From the NCBI GenBank assembly GCA_020809705.1, contig CP085834.1, positions 2,728,001 to 2,792,000 on the forward strand: a DNA stretch of 64,000 bases, written 5' to 3'. Source of the stretch: Calonectria ilicicola. Lineage: Eukaryota; Ascomycota; Sordariomycetes; Hypocreales; Nectriaceae. A model generated the notes under the pieces. The model made no database searches. It had not been told where the DNA came from and was given only the letters and a program-made list of their open reading frames with translations. The position numbers and the translations under genes are program-made. Position 1 is the first letter of the stretch; every line of letters starts with the position of its first letter. This document shows positions 22,012-32,287 of the stretch, one piece after another.

Positions 22012-23812
22012 ATGCAATCACATCACAACAGTTCCAATCTCACTTCGCAAGCAGGTAATAGTCGCCCAGCCCTGGGGCTTACTCTCACTGTTCCTCAAGT
22101 ATGGGGCATGGTTCTCATTGCTTTTATAGCCTTATTTGTTAATGCAGCTATAGCCAATCTCTGTTCTATTATATATTTCACCACCCACCAATATCAATCC
22201 ACCGCCTTACCTCGCTCAAGCCTATACCATCAACAACAAGCTCTTCTTTATAATGCCCCAACAACCATATCCACCATCTTCACATTGCTCAAGATGGTTT
22301 GGGTATGGAAAGGAAAGATTCCCAATACTATCACATCATCAATTTCATTAGTATCAATAGGCATCGTATGTTTTACATTACTAAGCACCACTGGACTTTT
22401 TTCTTCTAGATTACGACTTTTAGGGGATGAAGTGCTAATAGCTAACCAAAGATGTGGGCGGCTTAACCCCATAGATGGCCTGTGGTCCGCCTCTGCTACT
22501 GCTGAGATCATGTGGGCTCAGAACGAACTCAGACAAGCTCAAGAATATGTTCGCAATTATTATACCCCGGGTGGAGTTTTCAATGCTAAGAGCTACAAGA
22601 TTTATACAACTAAAATCTTACCTAACTCGACAAACGCTACCATGCCATATCCTTTTTCATCTTATATCTATGCTCAATCTAATACACTCGAATTTAATAC
22701 AGGTTATCTTAGCTCAAATGAACGCTTAGGCATTAATACTCCCAAAGAAGATCAGACTTAGTCGAACAATTACAACTTGCACCCCAATATTAGCTAAGGA
22801 AAAGTATTCAGATCCATGGTCCTCATCCTCTTTAGTGGATTTACCAAACAGCAAATATAAGACATACAACTTGGGCGCAACTTTTGAGGGAAACTTCAGA
22901 TTTATAGTAAGCAATTACTCAATGTTGAATCTTGACTCAACTGGTGGTGGCACATATGAATTGGAGTAAGTGAAGCGTGATGGGGATTTTGCATCTAGTA
23001 AGCAATATTCTAAACAAAATAGAGTCAGGACATCCTACGCTGGATTTCGTGAGGATTTAGTGATTTCCGATTTTGACGCAATAGATGAACTTATTGTTCC
23101 TCAGTCTGATACAACATTGTTGTTCCTGTTAAACAATATCGGGTATCTCAATAGTACAACTGATCCTTGGTTTAGTGCAACTAGCCGCATCGATCAGACC
23201 GGTTTAGGAAGACCGGAATTAGGAGGAGATATATTATGGGCGGATAAGCTCGTTTCTACCATAACATGCACTCAGCAATGGCAATTTTGCACCAAAGGTA
23301 ACTGCACATCTCTGGCGGGCAGGTTTCAAAGCAGCGAAAGGAAGGCCTGGCAAAAAACACTTGGGCCAAGCCAGGCAACGATATTTGAAATGCTAGAGAG
23401 TATACTATATTTGGACTTCTTTGAGGTCACCATGTATCTCGGCCCCGGTGCACTAAGAGCGACTGAAGGAATATTGTCAGGAGGGGAGATAAGCGTTGCA
23501 ATAGGGCTGCAATCAACACAATGGCAAAGCGAGATTGTCAATATGCTCAATATTGGATTGGCAGTCGTGCAGCGACGTCTAGCTGATTTACCTGCTGCTC
23601 CTGAATTTAACATTACCGGACCGAACGGCCCAATCAGCTCACATAAGTACGTCATTGAACCACCTCAAGAGCAGCACTTTCTTTGCTCCTCAATCCGGGC
23701 TAGGAATGCACGGTTCTCTAGTTTTAGTGTGGTCGGAATATCAGTGATCCTAGTGCTTGGGCTGCTTATTTTCGGCATAAACCTCGTGCTTCTCTCCACC
23801 GCAGCATTTTAG
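22012..23812 (+). pseudogene. fungal multi-pass membrane protein of unknown function, frameshifted
   Basis: Resembles a large family of uncharacterised fungal membrane proteins: hydrophobic helices near the N terminus (VWGMVLIAFIALFVNAAI, ISLVSIGIVCFTLLSTTGLF), a long extracellular Cys-containing domain, and one C-terminal helix (VVGISVILVLGLLIFGINLV). The family block TGYLSSNERLGINTPKED should continue into RxSRTITTC, but that part lies in another frame. One extra base at about 22753 breaks the gene, after which RLSRTITTCTPI reads on. A standard 57-bp intron (22966-23022, GTAAGT...CTAAAC...ATAG) then restores YELE/VRTSYAG and removes an apparent TAA. It is a pseudogene, a sequencing indel, or less likely has a tiny unusual intron. 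Function unknown. Confidence 0.6.
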
Positions 23813-24485
23813 TTCCTAAAAAAGCTTGGGATAGGCAAGTATCCGCAAAAAGAGTGGCAGAAGGGGCGATTATTTATGATGCAACGACCAGTGCTCCAAG
23901 GACAAGGCATAGGGGCTTGGTAGGTGAAGAAGAATTCGGATATTCCGTTCATGACGGAATTGATTGTTGGTACACACGGGGAGGAGAGTGGCACACAGAA
24001 GGAAAGCTCAACGACCAAGGACGGGTATCGCTCTGTTGGTGTGCAAAGACAGACTGAATGAGGTAAGGCGGAGTCTAGATATAAATTAGATTGATAACAT
24101 GGTAGCATACCAAAGGAAATCCGAAACTATTATCAAGTGTACTGCCTTTCCAAGCAGAACCTAGCAATAGTGAAACACCCCAGTTTACCCTCACAGTAGC
24201 CTTCCATTAACAGTTTACTAGCAAATTCCATGGTGTAAACTGTGATCAAGGCAGTAGCCTATATGAGTCACACTCTCAATCCCAGTTCCACTAACAATAG
24301 AACTTTTTTTTCTATGCAAAGGTGATGTAAATCGTTGATTTCATATCTAACTCGTTAAGAAACAACAATTGGTGATATAAATCCCGCTTCTCAGGCATGG
24401 AAAAAAGTCAAGTAAGGAAAAAAAATCTATTTGGTCCGATAGCTGGCTCATTTGCCATGTCCTCACTAAAATATCCGACCCGCTC
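23813..24485. other. intergenic, contains a small inverted repeat
   Basis: No gene supported. Includes the inverted repeat at 24210-24243. Confidence 0.4.
24210..24243. repeat. 9-bp inverted repeat with 16-bp spacer
   Basis: ACAGTTTAC at 24210-24218 and GTAAACTGT at 24235-24243 are exact reverse complements. A related CAGTTTACC occurs at 24181 and the octamer CAGTAGCC recurs on both sides (near 24194 and 24252). Could be a protein-binding site or a trace of an old element end. Confidence 0.4.
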
Positions 24486-24917
24486 TCATGGCCCGCAGGT
24501 CGCATCACCATAGTAAATACCAGTGCCTCTTTTTCGAACAACAATGTCATCAGACTCGCTACGATAGAAAGAACACAGTTTAGTTTTGGGCTCCCAGCCC
24601 CAGGTATTGCACAGGCCGTTTATGCCACACAATTGGTAGCATTGGTCTGCGTTGCCATTAGTGAGAGTGTGAGTCGCCGAGGGATTTTCAGTGACGCGTC
24701 CCTCAATGGCGCACGTCGGGATAGTTGCTGCAGAGCTTGTGGCGCTCTGTGTTCTTGACGTGGTGCATCTTGTTGATGTTGCTGCTGCAATTAGAGGTCA
24801 GAATGTTTCTGATTATGGGTTTGATCAAGGCTTCTCACGGCTCGTTTTTGCTGGTTTGCTCATGACCGCAGTTACATTTAGTCCGACCCAGATAGCAAAG
24901 AGTTTGAAGTTGACCAT
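24486..24917 (-). CDS. small secreted PAN/Apple-like cysteine-rich protein
   Basis: Model of two exons (24839-24917 and 24486-24784) around a 54-bp intron, GTGAGA...TAATTGCAG, in matching phase; 125 residues. It starts with a signal peptide (MVNFKLFAIWVGLNVTAVMS), followed by a Thr/Ser-rich linker and a C-terminal module with CYQLCGINGLCNTWGWEP, then TKLCSFY and GDATCGP. The spacing of C-x3-C and C-x-x-Y, and the closing Cys, resemble PAN/Apple-type modules common in fungal secreted proteins, where they bind glycans or proteins. The reading runs on the strand opposite to longer chance frames. Confidence 0.6.
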
Positions 24918-26720
24918 GATGAAAGTAAAAAAACAGCAAACCCACGCAATATCAGCATGAACCCGTAGTATTCCGCCATCTCCATGTTCAAGAGAAATGA
25001 TTGCTTTATACCAAACAGCACAGCGACACGTGGACATCTTGGTAGCTAGCCTCAGCCCAGACCCAAATATTGCCTAGCGTGATGCCGGACTCAACAACTC
25101 AAAAGAGGAGCAATTCTACTTGACTCAATTGAACCATGTATCGCAATACCTTACTCGCACATTTCCCTGGATTTACGGTGCAGCTTCTCGCAGTCGCATT
25201 TCGTTTGACGATTCGGAGCAATTTTGTGGAGGGAGGACACATGAAAAGCATTTTTCGACGCGTCTTGCCCTTCCTCGTGCCAAGACGGGATGGTGGCGCG
25301 TCGCAGAACCTTTTTCTTATTGATTCATCAACCACTGTGCGTTTAGTCCCAAAACACTGCTCACTTTTAGTAAACCATTTGAATAGCTTTGCAATGTTAT
25401 GAAATGAGAGGGATTGTTCGTTTAGTAAATACTCTTTTTAAGTATTGATTGCTCTCGTTTGGGCTGCTAAATTTGGGGCTAGCCATTCTGCCAATTAAGC
25501 GCACAAAACCAGCCAACCCTCATAGGGTGACCGAAATTGATGCCTCTTGTGACATCTACGCCAAAATGTTTGCCGTGCTGCTGATTGTGTTGGTTATTCA
25601 ACGCCCATAATTATTTAAAACCACACGACATGCGTTCCAATTCTTGGCCATTAGGTCTATACGACGACCAATTATACCGAACAAGATGTCGGAAAGAGTC
25701 CATCTGACATCGTCGACTAGTTAGCTACCCTGGATGGCCTGGAGCCAAAGTAGATTGACAACACGGCAAAATCAAGGTGCCCGTACGCCACCTTGCACTT
25801 TAAGGTCAAATTGAAGCTGAAAGAGTAAAGTCCAGGCACGGGTCATGTTATGGTTTCGTGGCTAGCATCATTCGAAGTTTCGCGCTAAGCCATCGACGTC
25901 ATCGCCGGACAAGCCGAGAGCTGTGTGAGCAAGGAGAAATACTCCATTTAACTACTCTAGTATAGGAATTCCATGAACTTTGATGCGATTAGGTGCATGG
26001 CGACTAGTGTATCTGCGTTCACTTAGAGTCAAATCCTGAATTTTGACGGCGAGATCACGGACACGATTTGAATCACCAACACCGGGAGTTTGTATCATAG
26101 ATCTGTATCGAATATTTTGGACAGTCTGATTCCATCACAGGAGTTTTGATGTCGCGGACCCTCTTACGCTTTTGCCAGACTGTCTAGCAGGGCTTGCAAT
26201 CGTGGGATGGTGCTTCCTCAACAACTGTTCTGGGATCGATTGCCCGGCCCGTAGCTAAAATAAGGCAGATTTAACTATACTAAAGATGGAGGGATAGGGA
26301 AAGATGATCGTGAAGCCAATTAGTGTTAGAATAACTGAAGATCGATGCAGCGCGTCGCTCCAAATTGGGTTGCACGCGAATAAATACCAAGTCCGGCGAA
26401 TCCACTCATTGATTTAAGGCAGCTATATTTCTTGACTAGAGAGCGCGCTTAAGATGGACCATTTACCTGGCTGGCTCGGCAATTGGGCAACAGCCAACCG
26501 AATAACAAACTAACATGTATGAAAACCGGCTTCAACCAACTACTAGTTAACCAAAGAATCTCTCGCATATTGGTCAAAAGTTATCAGGTTTGAAAGAGTC
26601 GAACTCGTTCTCATTAGATTTTATTGGGCCTAGTAGGATGTTTGCCAAGTTTGTTCGATCCGATATGCTCTCTCTGAGGTCTATCATGGCTTTACCTTCT
26701 GACAGAGGGGTACCCAGTGA
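24918..26720. other. intergenic, nothing recognised
   Basis: About 1.8 kb with no supportable gene. Frames at 25099-25402 overlap each other on both strands and lack motifs. The region ends at the 3' end of the NACHT-SPOC gene, whose stop is at 26721. Confidence 0.45.
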
Positions 26721-29700
26721 CTATTTGAAGGATGGAGGCAAGTTATTGACGTTGGACTGGCGATTGGGAGTGGGACCGTTATTAAAGGGGTCGGTAACAG
26801 CACGAGGCCGGTTTCGCAGGCGACCCCGGTCTGGAGGGGTCAAAGAATCTTGCTCCATGTTAGGACGGAGGAGATCGGTAGGAGGGCGAACAAGAGCAGC
26901 CGGAGGCACAGAGGAGGAGTTAAAATTATCTAGGCCGTCCAACATCCACTGTTTTGGATCGAAGTAGTCGTAGCTTGTGTCGCCATAATCTATCCCTGTC
27001 ATAATGCTATTCTGCGCTGATGACGCCTTTGAGAAATCGGCGGGACTTGGATCGGTATTAAGCAAGCCAGAGAAAAGGGGATTTGATGGCACAGGGGTAC
27101 TGTCTGAGTGTATTGGTGATGTTGAGGACTCAAGGTCCCAGGGGCTTAGCGAGTGATCGTTTAGTTGGATGCCAGGGTTTTGTTGTGGTAATATGCGGGG
27201 GCTTATAGCCGGACTGCGAGACACGTCTGCGTACTCTGAGAACGTTCGACGGTGACCTTTGAAGTTTAGATTCTTCCAATCCTGGTCCCATTGAAGTTGA
27301 TCATCTTGTCCGTCAGAGGGTGGAAAGAGTTGGAAATCACCGCCGGTCAGCTTCGGCGACAGATAGTCAGGTTGCGGCTGGGCGTCGAGGGCGGGCGTGG
27401 GGTCGGAGCCGGCGATCGACAAGTGCGTTTGCGGGGACGTCATATTATTGATGTCACTGCGGTTCATCGTAGGTTCACCGAATAAAGGAGCACTAAATTG
27501 ATCACCTTGCGCGCCAGAGGGCGGGAAGAGTGAGAAATCACCTTTGTTCAAGTTTGGCGACACATCCAGATAGCCAGGTTGTGCCTGGGCATTGAAGGGA
27601 AGCGTGGAATCGGATCCGGCAGTCGGTGCCGACTCTCTAATCGGAGAAGTGCGATTAGGGTCGAAGTCAGAGCGGCCGCTAACAGTGTCTTGCTGTTGCT
27701 GTTGCTGTTGCTGCAGAGAAGATGGCCGTTGACTGGACTTTGGGGTTTGGCTATTAAACTGAACAAATACAGCCAATAGCATGGGTTCAGCTCTAACCTT
27801 GGGAATTTCATTGTCCACCAAATTGGTCATAAATTCCGGATGATTGTCCTCTCCAGCAGGTACTGGAACTATATATGTATCGCGAACTTGGCCCATCTTC
27901 TCACTCACCACACCGTATCGTCCCCTGCTGATAAAGTAGTCGACAATGGCGTTGAACCCAGCCCTCTCTGCTGACTCCATGGGGGAAATTGAAACAACGA
28001 TAATATCAGCAGAAGGGCTATATCGAAGGCCACAGAGGTACTCGTTTGCCTTTTGCTCAGAAAGCCGTCCTGTGATTTTCATGTCGTTGGGCATGAGCTT
28101 GTACCACATCCCACGCGGGGAAAATTCTGCACCACCAACGTGCTTTGCTGTAGCGTTGAAATCTGCAACATTCGGCATAGATATTCGACCACGCCATACG
28201 ACGTTGTCCATTCCTTCCCACTTTGGGTAGCGTAGCATTAACTCCGTTAAGTAATTCGGCAGCGACTTTGCAGCCTCCCATAATTTAACTGACAGTGTTG
28301 GGAGTCCCGTTGCCAAGAGACTTTTGATGATTTGGTCGGAATCATGTCCACGGTAATTATCCAATGCGTGGCTGATGTACTTTTCGCCTCCATGCTGCAG
28401 TGCTCTATGGCCCAACAGGTATTGGAGGAAACGGGCATTTCCAGTAGCGCATGCATGTTGTAGGATATTTTGTATTGCCGCAGCAGTGACTAAACCCATA
28501 TCACAATTGCCAGAGTCGAGTAATAGTCTCACCATGTCTTCATGGCGGCCGTTGCAAGCGATGGTAACCGGATTGTTGATTTTATCGTTTAATCTCAGAA
28601 TTTGTTCCGAAATTCCCTTCTGCGATAAGAGGAACCTGGTGGTATCGAGCTTGCCTGCTTCCACACTTCCGTGAAGAACAGTCCAAGAATTTCCTTTCTT
28701 CAGGCTAACCGCATAGATATCAGCACCCCTATTTAATAATAAATGACATGTTTCGACATGTCCACTTTGAGCTGCTAAGTATAATGCAGTTTTATCTTTG
28801 TGATTTCCCCTTGGGCAACGGTCATTGACAGATACCTCCTCGTTCAAAAAGTCACTGACAGCCTGAGTGTTGCCAGCAGCAGCTGCTGCCCAGATAGTGA
28901 GAGGTTTCTTTTGTCTTATGCTCGGAAACCGAATCGGTTCATTCTCTACTGGATGCCAATTTTGGACATGGATATCCAGGGATGATTGGGAATCGAAACC
29001 GATACTTGAAGCGAGGCAACTGTCCACATTGCAGACGAACGGGAGTTCATGGCGATTACTATGCTTTTGTAGCTCCTCCATGGTCTCGAATCCATGCGCA
29101 AACAAATAACACCAAGGCCGCGAACACTTGAATCTTCTTGGTCCATGAAAAAATCTGAATGTTTTCGAATCTTTGGACAAAAGGGTGTTGTTTTCCTGCA
29201 TGCTTTCGATATGTTGACGAATCAATGACGTGCGGAATTCAATATTTAGTTTTTTGCTGCGTTCGCGACCGTGCTGGGAAACTTTATTGAAAACATTGAT
29301 AATTGTAGCGATATCAACTGCTTCTTGACAGTCATAGTCATTGTCGTGTTTGTTGTATGAATTGAGAAGATTCTTGATCTCAGTGACCATCAAAGCGAAC
29401 GCTGAGGAATCCCTGCCTTCAGAATGTAAGAGGAAAACCCGACAATGGTCATACCAGAACTGTACGACATAATCTTGGAGGGCGTAATATCCTTGGCTGG
29501 CGAAAGAAGTTATAACATCCTTCTCCAGACCAAATTCAAATGGCTCAGAGGTGAGGTATTGGCAGCAAAAGGTTGTCAAACCGATACCCTCGGCACTAAA
29601 ATAAGCGGTATACCTCCCAAGCAAGAATCTATTGACCCTTTAATATATATAATTCGCAGCACAGGAAAAAAAACTCACTTTCGAGCTGAGTCATGTACAA

Positions 29701-31874
29701 TTCGGACCATATCTTCTGATGGGGCAGGATCTTTGGATGTATGACGAATGTCTAGTAGAGAACCGCAAAGGTCTTTGCAACTGACCTGCAAAAGGTTATC
29801 CAAGTCTAGTTCTCCATTAACTGGATCAATGCAAAAGAATGCTTGAACTTCTCTCCAATAAAGAAGTCTGCCAGCGTGGATGACCAAACCGAGCATCTTT
29901 ATTGCGTCTTCGCGCTCTGCCGGCGATGAGTGCTCGATAATGCGAGCCACGACTCTTTCAAAACTATTCAACGGTTAATATTAATAAAATTTGACGAATG
30001 AACAGAAACCAACGCATTTTCAATTCCTTGAGGGAAAGTCTCTGGTCGAATTTCCTTCTTGAGACGAGACAGCCGAGTTTGTGCAAGGAGATTTTCTAAA
30101 ACCACCCGCGCATAAAGAAACATGCCTGTTGGTTGTTGATTAGTTTTAGTGTGTCAAAAGTGTAAATCAGCTTATGTATAACCTTTTGCTTTAGTTGCCA
30201 CGAGTGATAATATTTCCTCTTCTAAGTTGCGAGCCTCCTCACTTGAACTAGAGGACTTGAAGAATTTTGCTCTGATCTGTTCACACATTGCTGCACAATA
30301 ATGATATATGTCATCATTGTGTGCGGTTGACTCCAAGGGAATGGATGGTTTTTTAGATAACCTCTCATCCAACACCCCGTCGCGTTGGCCAGAGATGATG
30401 ACTCTGAGAGAGTACTCGCTTGATTGGGAATCCAAAAGCGAAAGATACCAATCGACTGTCTTCTCTGATTCTCCTTTGGCACATTCATCTAATCCATCTA
30501 AAACAATATATAGCGTCTTGTAGTTTTCAAAACACATTTCAACCAAGCTTTGGAGTATCTCTGTTGTTCGCAGTTTGATACCTTCTAGTGACGCAATTTG
30601 GTCAAAAATGTGATCTAATAGTGGCGCATTTTGCTTGAGAAGCTGCTCCAAGATGGCGCGCAACATCAGGTTGTGTGTGTCTTTTTCTTCATGTTTGAAG
30701 TAAAAATACCCGACAAAACATTGTCCTTCTGAGAGAAGTCTTTCCCCAAAAAGCTGCTGAATCACTTTGCACATTAATGTGGTTTTACCTTACGCGGCGT
30801 TAGCATAATCTATCAAAATTATCGGAACGATAATTACCTGCGCCTGGCATTCCATTCACATATAGGACTCCTGCATGAGCCAAACTATGGTCGTGCCATG
30901 ACCTGAAATTAGGATGCTCAAAGATCCACTGACCAGAGGAAGTATTACTTCCTCTGTCTTCTGTGGAAACTTCATGGTCAAATTCGTAATTCGGGCTCTG
31001 CAATCTTTCTTTAATTTCATTAATACGAATTCGAACATCTTCCCGTTTCTTTATTGCGGTCTGTGCCTTCTGTTCTCGGTGAACCTCAGCAATCTCTTCA
31101 CGCAGCTTTTGAATTGCCTCGAGCGATGCAGAACCCTTTTCGGATTCAATTAACTGTCTTCGCCTTGCAAGGCTTTGCAAGATTGGTCCAAAGTTAATTT
31201 CAAAAGTTTTCCAAGACGCGCGGAAAAGTTTCTTCCATTCTATTGTTGATCAGCACGTGGATTGGCAAAGTTGAGCTGGATCAAATTAGCGCCTTACTTG
31301 GCTGTGCAAAGACTACAAGAGCTTCGCTATGGAAATTCAATATATCAGAATAGTAGTCTTCTAGTATTGTCGCGAGTGGAAGATATCTGTGAAATGTTTC
31401 CTTGTAATATAGTAGGTCTGGAATTGCCTCCCCGATACGAGCGTAGGCATCCAATAGCTTATCGAAGATTTCGAGATATGTGCTTGTTATCTACTCCAAC
31501 ATCAACATCATCTTAAATCATCACAGAATTTATACATACAGTAAGAAGGAATTTGATGGGGCCCTTTAATCATGGATTAGACCTCGCAATAATAGTGTCA
31601 AAGTTGATCTTACCCAGACAAAACAAAGGATTTCATGGACGTTTAGGAAGACCTGGACCACTTTTCCAAATTGATCTATAGCTTCTATAAAAGCCTGAAG
31701 TCGGCCCAATGCGCGGATATTTCTATCTCGATTCTGCTTATCTTGAAGTTTTTGGATGGTTTTATAGACATCATTTATACTGCAGGTGGCAAATTCCCGT
31801 TGAAGTGATGGATTTAGGTTTGACTTGAATTTTGCTAGGGCGTGTTCGAAGCTATCGGGATTTGGACCAGCCAT
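26721..31874 (-). CDS. NACHT - zinc finger - ankyrin - SPOC fusion protein (NLR-like)
   Basis: About 1,600 residues in eight exons, all joins in phase and no internal stop. From the ATG at 31874 there is first a helical N-terminal domain typical of fungal NACHT proteins (EILCFVW/GPIKFLLT). Next is a coiled-coil (QKLREEIAEVHREQKAQT). The NACHT NTPase follows, with Walker A GMPGAGKTT rebuilt over an intron and Walker B TLYIVLDGLDECA. A winged-helix-like stretch ends in RIVHDSARK. The 967-residue last exon then encodes two C2H2/C2HC-type fingers (CSRPWC...H, CNVDSC...H; about 28953-29126) and ankyrin repeats (ALYLAAQSGHVETCHLLLNRGAD; about 28290-28907). It continues into a SPOC domain (VWRGRISMPNVADFNATAKH, ANEYLCGLRYSPSADIIVVS, RDTYIVPV; about 27759-28205). 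A Q8 run at 27687-27718 and a Pro/Ser/Gln-rich tail close the protein. SPOC domains bind phospho-Ser peptides such as the RNA polymerase II tail. This SPOC resembles that of Bye1/TFIIS-type transcription factors. The combination is unusual for fungal NLRs. Confidence 0.85.
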
Positions 31875-32287
31875 CTTGACCAGCACTCGCCCGATAAGGC
31901 CAAGTCTGTAAAGTATTTGGAAAGGATAGGAACCTTAATCACCGGTATTTGGATGTTAATGATGCAGTAGAATCCTATGAGAAGATTATGAGAAGCGATC
32001 TGAGGCATTTGGTTTTGGAGGATTCATCGATGTGGGGTTGTATCCCTGTACTTTCAGCGCCAGCCGAATGTGTCTGGATTGGGGCTGTGCTGTTCCTTTG
32101 ATTGTGGCTTAGAATTTTTAAACGAGAGTTGAACCGAATATTAAGCGAAGCCCGCTGAGGCCTCCTTCAGCTGACGCCAATGGCTCCTCAATAGTTCCGC
32201 TCCATTTCCCTGCACGAACAAGCTGAAAGCTCCCTTCGAGCTCTTTTCTGAAACCATGCTTGCGTTGACCTTTTGGAAAAACTCGCA
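31875..32287. promoter_or_regulatory. shared divergent promoter region of NACHT-SPOC and SNF2 genes
   Basis: The 413 bp between two start codons on opposite strands. No canonical TATA is clear on either side. The arrangement suggests co-regulation, which is inference. Confidence 0.4.

Noticed and set aside
22966..22970. TAA after TYELE read as a premature stop
   Set aside because: It lies inside a canonical GTAAGT...CTAAAC...TAG intron that restores frame.
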